Below are positions 1 through 4,972 of a stretch of DNA of 6,262 nt, piece by piece. The DNA lies in assembly GCA_900546485.1 (NCBI GenBank), contig URDK01000118.1, positions 1 through 6,262 of the forward strand, written 5' to 3'. Source of the stretch: an uncultured Eubacteriales bacterium. Its GTDB lineage: Bacteria; Bacillota; Clostridia; Oscillospirales; Oscillospiraceae. The notes beneath the pieces were generated by a model. That model saw only the letters and a list, made by a program, of their open reading frames with translations. It searched no databases and had not been told where the DNA came from. The translations under genes were made by a program, and so were the position numbers. Numbering within the stretch: the stretch's first letter is position 1; every line of letters starts with the position of its first letter.

Positions 1-5
1 AACCA

Positions 6-34
6 ATTATATAATATTTCCGCGCCGATGCAAA
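6..34 (-). promoter_or_regulatory. possible leftward promoter at the window edge
   Basis: Positions 6-15 form a perfect 10-bp palindrome, ATTATATAAT, so a TATAAT hexamer lies on both strands. On the minus strand (6-11) it is 17 bases from TTTGCA (29-34), a poor -35 match. It could drive a gene left of the window, downstream of the asnS terminator. On the plus strand the matching -35 would lie outside the window. The call rests only on hexamers at an edge. Confidence 0.25.
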
Positions 35-50
35 GGCTTTTTGCCGTGCG

Positions 51-80
51 AAAAGGGGGACCCGGCCGGGTCCCCCCTTT
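51..80 (-). terminator. intrinsic terminator of asnS
   Basis: Plus-strand bases 55-63 (GGGGGACCC) and 68-76 (GGGTCCCCC) form a perfect 9-bp GC stem around GGCC. Read on the minus strand, the stem is preceded by AAAG and followed by TTTT, starting about 15 nt after the asnS stop codon. This is a textbook rho-independent terminator for the leftward asnS transcript. The plus-strand side ends in CCCTTT, a shorter T-run, so some bidirectional activity is possible. Confidence 0.85.
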
Positions 81-90
81 AGCAGTTTTA

Positions 91-1485
91 TCAGAAGTCC
101 GCGGAGCCCCAGGTGCGCGGGTGCGGAAGCACGTCGCGGATGTTCGAGACACCGGTGAGGTACATGATGAGCCTCTCGAAGCCGAGGCCGTAACCCGCGT
201 GGCGGCAGGAGCCGTAGCGGCGCAGGTCGAGGTACCACCAGTAATCCTTCGGGTCGAGCCCCAGCTCGGCCATTCTGGCCTCGAGCACGTCCAGCCTCTC
301 CTCGCGCTGGCTGCCGCCGACGATCTCGCCGATGCCGGGCACCAGGCAGTCCGCCGCGGCGACGGTCTTGCCGCCGTCGTCCAGGCGCATGTAGAAGGCC
401 TTGATCTCCTTCGGATAGTTCGTCACGAAGATGGGCTTCTTGAACACCTGCTCGGTGAGGTAGCGCTCGTGCTCGGTCTGGAGGTCGGAGCCCCAGTCGA
501 CCTTGTAGTCGAACTTGTCGTTGTTCTTCTTGAGTATCTCGACGGCCTCGGTGTAGGTCACGCGGCCGAAATCGGAGCTGGCGACGTGGTTGAGGCGCTC
601 GAGCAGACCCTTGTCGACGAAGCTGTTGAAAAACTCCATCTCCTGCGGGCAGCGTTCCATGACGCGGTTGATGACGTATTTTATCATCGCCTCGGCGTTG
701 TCCATGTAGTCCGAGAGGTCCGCGAAGGCCATCTCGGGCTCTATCATCCAGAACTCGGCCGCGTGGCGCTGGGTGTTCGATTTTTCCGCGCGGAAGGTGG
801 GACCGAAGGTGTAGACATCTCCGAAGGCCATGGCGAAGTTCTCGGCGTTGAGCTGGCCGGAGACGGTCAGGCTCATGTGCTTGCCGAAGAAGTCCTGGCT
901 CCAGTCGACGGCGCCGTCCTCGGTGCGGGGAGGATTCGCCACGTCGAGAGTCGTGACGCCGAACATCTCGCCCGCGCCCTCGCAGTCGGAGCCGGTGAGC
1001 AGCGGCGTGTGGACGTAGACGAAGCCGCGGCTCTGGAAGAACTCGTGTATCGCCGCCGCCGCGACGCTGCGGACGCGGAACACGGCGGAGAACAGGTTCG
1101 TCCTCGGCCTGAGATGCTGGATGGTGCGCAGGAATTCCACGCTGTGGCGCTTCTTCTGCAGCGGGTAATCCGGCGTGGAGGCGCCCTCCACCGCTATTTC
1201 CGAAGCCTTGAGCTCAAAGGGCTGCTTGGCCTCGGGCGTGAGCACGAGCGTGCCCTTGACTATAAGAGCCGCGCCCACGTTCTGCCGCGCGATCTCGTCG
1301 TAATTGGACAGATTCCCCCTCTCGAGCACTACCTGCAGGCTCTTGTGGCAGGAGCCGTCGTTGAGCTCGACGAAGCCGAAATTCTTCATGTCCCTTACTG
1401 TCCTGACCCAGCCGCAGACCGTTATCTCACGGTCCGCAAACGCGGCTGCGTCGGCATAAATTCCCGAGATCCTCTGCCGCTCCAT
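91..1485 (-). CDS. asnS: asparaginyl-tRNA synthetase (class II)
   Basis: A 464-residue cytoplasmic enzyme, the usual AsnRS length, that charges tRNA-Asn with asparagine using ATP. An N-terminal OB-fold anticodon-binding domain occupies about residues 15-100 (CGWVRTVRDMKNFGF at 24-38). The class II catalytic domain follows: the motif 1 region at about 118-175, motif 2 at 231-250 (FRAE, then TQRHAAEFWMIEPE) and motif 3 at 431-439 (GYGLGFERL). GEIVGGSQREERLD at 386-399 is typical of AsnRS rather than bacterial AspRS, and the large GAD insertion of bacterial AspRS is absent. The ATG at 1483-1485 is preceded on the minus strand by AAAGGGGA (1494-1501) at about 9 nt spacing. The C-terminus ends HPRTWGSADF, where PRTPGNAxF is more usual, a small change in a conserved tail. 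The gene is monocistronic, with its own promoter and terminator. The 5' leader is only about 60 nt, with no room for a T-box. Confidence 0.97.
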   Translation of the reverse strand: MERQRISGIYADAAAFADREITVCGWVRTVRDMKNFGFVELNDGSCHKSLQVVLERGNLSNYDEIARQNVGAALIVKGTLVLTPEAKQPFELKASEIAVEGASTPDYPLQKKRHSVEFLRTIQHLRPRTNLFSAVFRVRSVAAAAIHEFFQSRGFVYVHTPLLTGSDCEGAGEMFGVTTLDVANPPRTEDGAVDWSQDFFGKHMSLTVSGQLNAENFAMAFGDVYTFGPTFRAEKSNTQRHAAEFWMIEPEMAFADLSDYMDNAEAMIKYVINRVMERCPQEMEFFNSFVDKGLLERLNHVASSDFGRVTYTEAVEILKKNNDKFDYKVDWGSDLQTEHERYLTEQVFKKPIFVTNYPKEIKAFYMRLDDGGKTVAAADCLVPGIGEIVGGSQREERLDVLEARMAELGLDPKDYWWYLDLRRYGSCRHAGYGLGFERLIMYLTGVSNIRDVLPHPRTWGSADF

Positions 1486-1530
1486 ATGGCGCGTCCCCTT
1501 TCGTTTTCCGTTTCAGCGACCCGGTTGACC

Positions 1531-1559
1531 TTGCTTTGGCCGCTTCTCTGTATTATACT
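1531..1559 (+). promoter_or_regulatory. sigma-A promoter for cysK
   Basis: TTGCTT (1531-1536), a 17-bp spacer and TATACT (1554-1559) point toward cysK. The predicted start is near 1566, giving a leader of about 40 nt. An upstream TTGACC (1525-1530) is a better -35 hexamer but lies 23 bp from the -10, too far. A short inverted repeat, CAATT-TAC-AATTG (1583-1595), sits in the leader just before the ribosome binding site. I saw no recognisable CymR or T-box element. Confidence 0.6.
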
Positions 1560-1580
1560 CATAGTCAAACGAATTTTCAA
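1552..1580 (-). promoter_or_regulatory. sigma-A promoter for asnS
   Basis: On the minus strand, TTGAAA (plus positions 1575-1580), a 17-bp spacer and a perfect TATAAT (plus positions 1552-1557) make a near-consensus promoter. Transcription would start near 1545, giving an asnS leader of about 60 nt. The -10 overlaps the -10 of the divergent cysK promoter. Confidence 0.8.
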
Positions 1581-1605
1581 CACAATTTACAATTGGAGGC
1601 GGCAT

Positions 1606-2514
1606 ATGGCTAAAATATATTCGGACATCACCGAGCTCATAGGCGGCACCCCGCTCATCCGGCTCTCCCGCTTCGCCCCGGGAGCGAGCATCCTCGCGAA
1701 GCTTGAGCGCCAGAACCCCGCCGGCAGTGCGAAGGACCGCGTGGCTCTCTCCATGCTCCGCACGGCGGAGGCGGAGGGCAGACTCAAAAAGGGCGGCGTC
1801 GTAATCGAGCCGACCAGCGGCAACACGGGCATAGGCCTCGCGGCCCTCGCCGCGGCGCTCGGCTACAGGGCCGTCATCGTCATGCCCGACAGCATGAGCC
1901 CCGAGCGCATAAAGCTCATCGCGGCCTACGGCGCCGAGGTGGTGCTCACGCCGGGAGCCGAGGGCATGGCCGGAGCCGTGGCCAGGGCTGAGGAGATAGC
2001 CGCTGCGAATCCCGGCAGCATCATAGCGGGCCAGTTCTCCAACCCCGCGAACCCCCGCGCGCACTACGAGAGCACCGGCCCCGAGATATGGCGCGATACG
2101 GACGGCGACGTTGCCGCCTTCGTCGCGGGCGTCGGGACCGGCGGCACGATAACGGGCGTGGGCCGCTATCTCAAGGAGCAAAACCCCGCCATCCGCATCG
2201 TGGCCATGGAGCCCGCGTCCTCTCCCCTGCTCACCGAGGGCCACGCCGGGCCGCACGCCATTCAGGGCATAGGCGCGAACTTCATCCCCGAGGCACTGGA
2301 CACCTCCGTTTACGACGAGGTCGTGACCGTCACGGACGAGGACGCCCTCACCGCGATGCGTGAGCTCGCGGTCAGCGAGGGGCTCCTCTGCGGCGTATCC
2401 TCCGGCGCGGCGGCCTTTGCGGCGCGGGAGATAGCGAAGCGGCCGGAGTTTAAGGGCAAAAACATCGTCTGCCTCCTGCCCGACACCGGCGAGCGCTATC
2501 TGAGTATAATGTGA
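1606..2514 (+). CDS. cysK: cysteine synthase (O-acetylserine sulfhydrylase)
   Basis: A 302-residue PLP-dependent fold-type II enzyme making cysteine from O-acetylserine and sulfide in the cytoplasm. The PLP-binding lysine is K43 in NPAGSAKDR. TSGNTG at 70-75 is the substrate/asparagine loop. GTGGT at 177-181 binds the PLP phosphate. SSGAAA at about 265-270 contacts the pyridine nitrogen. The C-terminal PDTGERYLS is characteristic of CysK. The length is slightly below E. coli CysK (323) but normal for Firmicutes CysK. The frame stays open far upstream, antisense to asnS, but ATG 1606 is chosen because GGAGG (1595-1599) sits 6 nt before it and the protein then begins with the family's usual N-terminus (DITELIGGTPLIRL). 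No cysE is nearby, so the serine acetyltransferase must be encoded elsewhere. A cystathionine beta-synthase-like role is less likely, given the short length and the lack of extra domains. Confidence 0.96.
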   Translation: MAKIYSDITELIGGTPLIRLSRFAPGASILAKLERQNPAGSAKDRVALSMLRTAEAEGRLKKGGVVIEPTSGNTGIGLAALAAALGYRAVIVMPDSMSPERIKLIAAYGAEVVLTPGAEGMAGAVARAEEIAAANPGSIIAGQFSNPANPRAHYESTGPEIWRDTDGDVAAFVAGVGTGGTITGVGRYLKEQNPAIRIVAMEPASSPLLTEGHAGPHAIQGIGANFIPEALDTSVYDEVVTVTDEDALTAMRELAVSEGLLCGVSSGAAAFAAREIAKRPEFKGKNIVCLLPDTGERYLSIM

Positions 2515-2523
2515 GGGTAAGAT

Positions 2524-3414
2524 ATGAAGAAACTCTTTTTTATAATCAACCCGGTTGCGGGCAGGGGCATGTACAAGCAGGGCCTGGGCGAGGCGCTTTA
2601 TACGCTGCACTCGGCGGGCTATGAGCCGACGCTGCGTTTCACCTCCCGCGCGGGCGAGGCCGTGGAGCTTGCGCAGCTCTCGGCGGGTTATGATATCGTC
2701 TGCTGCCTGGGCGGAGACGGGACGCTCTCGGAGGTGACCTCCGGCCTCATGGCGCTGCCCCCGGAGGAGCGGCCGCCGATAGGCTACTTCCCCCTGGGAA
2801 CGGCCAACGACGTTGCCACCACGCTGAAGCTGCCGAAGAACGATCCGGCGGCGGTCGCCCGGCGCATAGCCGAGGGCAGCCCCAGGGCCTGGGACGTGGG
2901 CGTGTTCGGCGGCGACAGGTACTTCACCTACGTTGCGGCCTTCGGTGCGTTCACGGACGTGAGCTATGAGACGCCCCAGCAGTCGAAGCAGGCGCTGGGA
3001 CACCTGGCCTATCTGCTCGAGGGCATGAACCGCCTGCCCAAACTGCCGCACTACCGCACGCATGTGGAGCTCGACGGCGAGGAGCTCGAGGGCGACTACA
3101 TCTTCGGCGGCGTGACGAACTCGACCTCGGTCGCGGGCCTTGTGAAGCTCGACCCGGACATGGTCGCGCTGGACGACGGCGAATTTGAAGTCGCGCTGGT
3201 GAAATACCCCGCCACGCTGGCGGACCTGAACGCCCTTGTGGCGCAGGCTGTGTCGAAAAACTACAACGGCGAGATGATGTCGATACGCAAGGCGCGCACG
3301 GTCCGCTTCACCTTTGCGGACCCGGTGCCCTTCACGCGCGACGGCGAGCCCGGCGGCGTGCACACGGACGTGAAGATAGAAAACGCCCGCGCCGCGGTGA
3401 GAATAATCGTGTGA
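2524..3414 (+). CDS. diacylglycerol/lipid kinase family protein (YegS/DgkB/BmrU type)
   Basis: A 296-residue soluble lipid kinase of the DAGK catalytic-domain family, the usual size (B. subtilis DgkB is about 300 residues). Visible signatures are the N-terminal strand and loop INPVAGRG at 8-15, the nucleotide-binding GGDGT at 63-67, GTAND at 92-96 and the C-terminal DGE at 273-275, all hallmarks of the YegS/DgkB group. It has no membrane segment and probably acts at the inner membrane surface, phosphorylating diacylglycerol or a related lipid with ATP. The exact substrate cannot be read from sequence. ATG 2524 is preceded by GAGGG (2513-2517), which overlaps the cysK stop codon. The 9-nt gap implies co-transcription with cysK, with no obvious functional link. 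A strong terminator follows directly. Confidence 0.9.
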   Translation: MKKLFFIINPVAGRGMYKQGLGEALYTLHSAGYEPTLRFTSRAGEAVELAQLSAGYDIVCCLGGDGTLSEVTSGLMALPPEERPPIGYFPLGTANDVATTLKLPKNDPAAVARRIAEGSPRAWDVGVFGGDRYFTYVAAFGAFTDVSYETPQQSKQALGHLAYLLEGMNRLPKLPHYRTHVELDGEELEGDYIFGGVTNSTSVAGLVKLDPDMVALDDGEFEVALVKYPATLADLNALVAQAVSKNYNGEMMSIRKARTVRFTFADPVPFTRDGEPGGVHTDVKIENARAAVRIIV

Positions 3415-3421
3415 ATACGGC

Positions 3422-3458
3422 AAAACCGCCCGTTCCATGCTGGGAACGGGCGGTTTTT
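3422..3458 (+). terminator. intrinsic terminator of the cysK-lipid kinase unit
   Basis: ACCGCCCGTTCC (3425-3436) and GGAACGGGCGGT (3443-3454) form a perfect 12-bp stem with loop ATGCTG, starting 10 nt after the kinase stop codon. The stem is flanked by AAAA and TTTTT, so the fold can extend by A:T pairs. The flanks are symmetrical, so it may terminate in both directions. Confidence 0.92.
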
Positions 3459-3503
3459 GTGATTGCGGATAGTCCCGCGCGCAGTTCGGGCATAATAAAT
3501 CCA

Positions 3504-3627
3504 CCCCCGCGCCGCGAGGGGGGAAAGCGGCACGGGGGCGTATATGAACACCTGCAGAAGGTGGCGCATCTGGTCTGCCCCTTCAGGGGGGATCTTTCCC
3601 CCCTCGGCGGGCAGGTCGCCGTTTTTT
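3504..3627 (+). ncRNA. candidate structured RNA element ending in a T6 terminator
   Basis: Hairpin A pairs 3504-3515 with 3527-3538 (CCCCCG and GCCGC arms, one C-A mismatch) and has an 11-nt loop, GAGGGGGGAAA. A small hairpin, CACC/GGTG, follows at about 3549-3564. The 3' part is a long interrupted hairpin: GGCG 3563-3566 with CGCC 3617-3620, CTGCCC 3575-3580 with GGGCAG 3609-3614, and AGGGGGG 3585-3591 with CCCCCCT 3598-3604. TTTTTT follows at 3622-3627. Bases 3516-3527 are a perfect 12-nt complement of 3594-3605, which permits a loop-to-strand pseudoknot or alternative fold. No good promoter precedes it; CATAAT at 3491-3496 is a weak -10 at best. It does not match the SRP, 6S, tmRNA, RNase P, T-box or riboswitch motifs I know. 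A REP-like intergenic repeat or simply a second terminator are alternatives. Confidence 0.45.
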
Positions 3628-3648
3628 GGGCTTATAAGCTGTATTGCC

Positions 3649-3664
3649 GGTACGTCAGGTACGT
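3649..3664. repeat. short tandem direct repeat GGTACGT
   Basis: GGTACGT occurs at 3649-3655 and again at 3658-3664, separated by CA, a period of 9 bases. It lies about 130 bp upstream of the rpmG operon -35. It could be a repeated protein-binding half-site, or chance. Confidence 0.35.
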
Positions 3665-3690
3665 TTCTTTGTGTATCAGCGTATTCAAAA

Positions 3691-3717
3691 TAACAGTCAC
3701 TTATGAACTGGCTGTTA
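3691..3717. repeat. inverted repeat TAACAG-N15-CTGTTA
   Basis: TAACAG (3691-3696) and CTGTTA (3712-3717) are perfect inverted 6-mers with a 15-bp spacer, in an AT-rich stretch about 80 bp upstream of the rpmG operon promoter. The centre-to-centre spacing of 21 bp is two helical turns, as for a dimeric DNA-binding protein. No specific regulator is recognised. Confidence 0.35.
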
Positions 3718-3730
3718 ACCGCGGGTGAAC

Positions 3731-3764
3731 TTTCTCAGACATTTCTGCATCATGCGGTGAGAAA
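3731..3764. repeat. inverted repeat TTTCTCA-N20-TGAGAAA
   Basis: TTTCTCA (3731-3737) and TGAGAAA (3758-3764) are perfect inverted 7-mers. Between them lies the near-palindrome GCATCATGC (3747-3755). The arms end about 30 bp upstream of the rpmG operon -35 hexamer, where an upstream regulatory site could sit. No family is recognised. Confidence 0.35.
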
Positions 3765-3792
3765 AAAGCCCGGTTTTTGGCAGAAAAGAGGC

Positions 3793-3821
3793 TTGACCCG
3801 GAGACTGGAGTGTGTTATACT
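3793..3821 (+). promoter_or_regulatory. strong sigma-A promoter of the rpmG-secE-nusG-rplK-rplA operon
   Basis: TTGACC (3793-3798), exactly 17 bp and TATACT (3816-3821) make a near-consensus housekeeping promoter. Transcription would start near 3828, about 117 nt before rpmG. No other comparable promoter or terminator is seen within the operon, so this probably drives all five genes. Confidence 0.88.
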
Positions 3822-3827
3822 TCATTT

Positions 3828-3944
3828 TACCTGTCGGCCGGACGGGTTTATTTTCGCGCGCGCATTTTTCCGCGCTGTCCGGCGCGCTCAGGGAGGCAAC
3901 AGGCCGCATGAGCGGCCAAGTATTACAAGGAGGTGCCGAATAGA
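3828..3944 (+). promoter_or_regulatory. structured 5' leader of the rpmG operon
   Basis: The leader is long for a simple ribosome binding site. CCTGTC (3830-3835) can pair with GACGGG (3841-3846), or instead GCCGGAC (3837-3843) can pair with GTCCGGC (3877-3883); the two are mutually exclusive. A GC hairpin, GGCCGC-ATGA-GCGGCC (3902-3917), stands just before the rpmG Shine-Dalgarno AAGGAGGTG (3927-3935), nine bases fully complementary to the 16S 3' end. There are two SD-like runs in all, GGGAGG at 3891-3896 being the other. It matches no ribosomal leader family I can name. Confidence 0.5.
3908..3943 (+). CDS. possible 11-codon leader peptide before rpmG
   Basis: ATG 3908 opens an 11-codon frame, MSGQVLQGGAE, ending at TAG 3941-3943, one base before the rpmG ATG. 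GGGAGG (3891-3896) lies 11 nt upstream as a possible ribosome binding site. The frame runs through the rpmG Shine-Dalgarno, and its ATG sits in the tetraloop of the GC hairpin 3902-3917. If translated, it would open that hairpin and couple to rpmG. The peptide has no run of a regulatory amino acid, and so short a frame can easily arise by chance. Confidence 0.2.
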   Translation: MSGQVLQGGAE

Positions 3945-4106
3945 ATGGCTGTTGGCGCAAGAGTAAAGGTCATACTCAGGTGCAGCGAGTGCAAGGAGCG
4001 CAACTACTTCACGGTCAAGAACAAGAAGAACACTCCCGACCGTCTCGAGATGAAGAAGTACTGCCCCCGCTGCCGCAAGTACACGGTCCACAACGAGACC
4101 AAGTAA
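3945..4106 (+). CDS. rpmG: large-subunit ribosomal protein bL33
   Basis: A 53-residue basic protein of the 50S subunit. Two CxxC pairs, C13/C16 and C40/C43, form the zinc ribbon of the zinc-binding (C+) L33 type. KKNTPDRLEMKKYCPRC followed by HNETK at the C-terminus is diagnostic. The N-terminus (MAVGARVKVILRC) is about four residues longer than the common MRVKxTLxC start. ATG 3945 is chosen because a full Shine-Dalgarno (3927-3935) precedes it by about 10 nt and TAG (3941-3943) ends the leader frame immediately before it. It is first in the operon, 24 nt before secE, the normal place of a Firmicutes rpmG copy. Some Firmicutes keep a zinc-free paralogue for zinc starvation, but none is visible here. 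Confidence 0.95.
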   Translation: MAVGARVKVILRCSECKERNYFTVKNKKNTPDRLEMKKYCPRCRKYTVHNETK

Positions 4107-4130
4107 GGCGTTCTGAAAGGAGCAAGCATA

Positions 4131-4400
4131 ATGGCAGAAGAGAACAAAAACACCGCACCGGTGAAGGTCTCCACGAACGCCGTCAAGAAGAACGAGGGAA
4201 AGCTCCCCTTCGGTAAGCGCGTAGCCAAGTGGTTCCGCGAGATGCGCAGCGAAGCGCGCAAGGTCATATGGCCCACCCCGAAGCAGACCCTCAACAACAC
4301 CGGCGTGGCCCTCGCGATGATGGTCGTTTCCGCGCTGGTGCTCTGGGGCTTTGACACCCTCGCCAAGCTGGGCGTTCAGACGCTCATCGATCTGGTGTAA
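4131..4400 (+). CDS. secE: preprotein translocase subunit SecE
   Basis: An 89-residue single-span membrane protein that clamps SecY in the SecYEG channel. A hydrophilic, lysine-rich tail (about 1-30) leads to the conserved amphipathic segment, WFREMRSEARKVIWPTPKQT at 34-53, with the signature WP. A hydrophobic membrane segment follows at about 57-75 (GVALAMMVVSALVLWGF). The short single-span form is the usual one outside enterobacteria (E. coli SecE has three spans), and the N-terminal tail is somewhat long for the family. Start ATG 4131 has AAAGGAG (4116-4122) 8 nt upstream. Its stop is 5 nt before nusG, an arrangement nearly universal in bacteria. Confidence 0.95.
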   Translation: MAEENKNTAPVKVSTNAVKKNEGKLPFGKRVAKWFREMRSEARKVIWPTPKQTLNNTGVALAMMVVSALVLWGFDTLAKLGVQTLIDLV

Positions 4401-4405
4401 GACTG

Positions 4406-4930
4406 ATGGCGGAAGAAGCAAAGTGGTATGTGGTCCACACATACTCCGGCTATGAGAACGCCGTGGCTGCCGCTGTCATGAAGGCGGCTGAAAACCGCAA
4501 AATGCAGGACCTCATCCAGGAGGTCAATATACCGCTCGAGACCGTCACCGAGCACACCGACTCCGGCGACAAGACCTATGAACGCAAGGTCTTCCCCGGC
4601 TACGTGCTCGTCAAGATGATAATGACGGATGAGAGCTGGCACCTCGTGCGCAACGTGCGCGGCGCCACCGGCTTCGTCGGCACGTCCAACAAGGCGATAC
4701 CGCTGACGGACCAGGAGATCTATGACCTCGGCGTCGAGCGGCACGAAATCGTCCTCGGCTACGAGGTGGGCGACACCGTCAAGGTCACCGACGGCCCGCT
4801 GGAGGGCTTCCTCGGCACTGTCGAGGAGCTCGAGCCGGACAAGGACCGTGTGCGCGTTGTCGTCTCCATGTTCGGGCGCGAGACCCCCGTGGACCTCGAG
4901 CTCGATCAGGTCGAGCCTGTCAAGGATTGA
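4406..4930 (+). CDS. nusG: transcription termination/antitermination factor NusG
   Basis: A 174-residue general elongation factor that binds RNA polymerase and, depending on the organism, affects pausing, Rho and transcription-translation coupling. The NGN domain spans about 5-100 (WYVVHTYSGYEN at 7-18, RKVFPGYVLVKM at 60-71, VRNVRGATGFVG at 81-92). A KOW domain follows at about 119-172, with GDTVKVTDGPLEGFLG at 122-137 and an FGRETPVDLEL strand. Length is normal for the housekeeping form, and there is no sign of the specialised RfaH or LoaP types. ATG 4406 lies 5 nt after the secE stop and has no proper Shine-Dalgarno; GGTG at 4394-4397, inside secE, is the best match. Translation is therefore probably coupled to secE. 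Confidence 0.97.
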   Translation: MAEEAKWYVVHTYSGYENAVAAAVMKAAENRKMQDLIQEVNIPLETVTEHTDSGDKTYERKVFPGYVLVKMIMTDESWHLVRNVRGATGFVGTSNKAIPLTDQEIYDLGVERHEIVLGYEVGDTVKVTDGPLEGFLGTVEELEPDKDRVRVVVSMFGRETPVDLELDQVEPVKD

Positions 4931-4972
4931 CGGCCGGCCAACTAAACTGTTATTGAAAGGGTGCTTAGATAA

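Larger units (their letters stand above)
3459..3944. other. intergenic region without a convincing protein gene
   Basis: Nearly 490 bases separate the kinase terminator from rpmG. In order they hold a GC-rich structured element with its own T-tract (3504-3627), AT-richer DNA with short repeats and palindromes (3630-3764), the promoter of the ribosomal/secretion operon (3793-3821) and that operon's leader (3828-3944). Open frames here on both strands lack Shine-Dalgarno sequences, cross terminators and look like nothing I recognise. No tRNA arms or rRNA sequence were seen. Confidence 0.75.

Noticed and set aside
1525..1559. TTGACC (1525-1530) as the -35 of the cysK promoter
   Set aside because: The spacing to TATACT is 23 bp, and to TATTAT 20 bp. 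TTGCTT at 1531-1536 gives the normal 17 bp.
28..1605. Plus-strand frame open through the whole antisense of asnS and in frame with cysK, giving an apparent 828-residue protein
   Set aside because: The minus strand encodes a full-length AsnRS with all class II motifs. The open antisense frame is a by-product of GC-rich codon use. CysK has its own promoter, ribosome binding site and ATG at 1606.
1486..1605. A T-box riboswitch for asnS or cysK
   Set aside because: The predicted leaders are only about 60 and 40 nt, and there is no conserved T-box sequence (TGGNACCGCG type) or antiterminator.
1513..3504. Minus-strand frame of about 663 residues antisense to cysK and the lipid kinase
   Set aside because: It is low-complexity, rich in Arg, Gly and His, with no recognisable domain, runs through promoters and a terminator, and mirrors two well-supported genes.
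3504..3627. Known RNA classes (SRP RNA, 6S RNA, tmRNA, RNase P RNA, tRNA, common riboswitches)
   Set aside because: None of their conserved core sequences (such as the SRP GGAA tetraloop region, a tRNA T-arm or the RNase P GAGGAAAGUC core) are present. The element is left unassigned.
3411..3728. Plus-strand frame of 105 residues after the lipid kinase
   Set aside because: It starts at a GTG inside the kinase stop region without an SD and is read straight through two terminator hairpins. Its residues follow the RNA-like palindromes, not a protein.
3759..3780. A terminator in the A-run/T-run segment around 3762-3777
   Set aside because: The possible stem is mainly A:T, with no room for a GC stem in the centre, and it stands upstream of a promoter with nothing clear to terminate.
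3703..3966. Plus- and minus-strand frames of about 80-90 residues in the rpmG promoter region
   Set aside because: They span the near-consensus promoter and leader, lack ribosome binding sites and resemble no known protein.
4104..4130. A tRNA-Trp gene between rpmG and secE, as some bacteria have
   Set aside because: Only 24 bases separate the genes, and they hold just the secE ribosome binding site.
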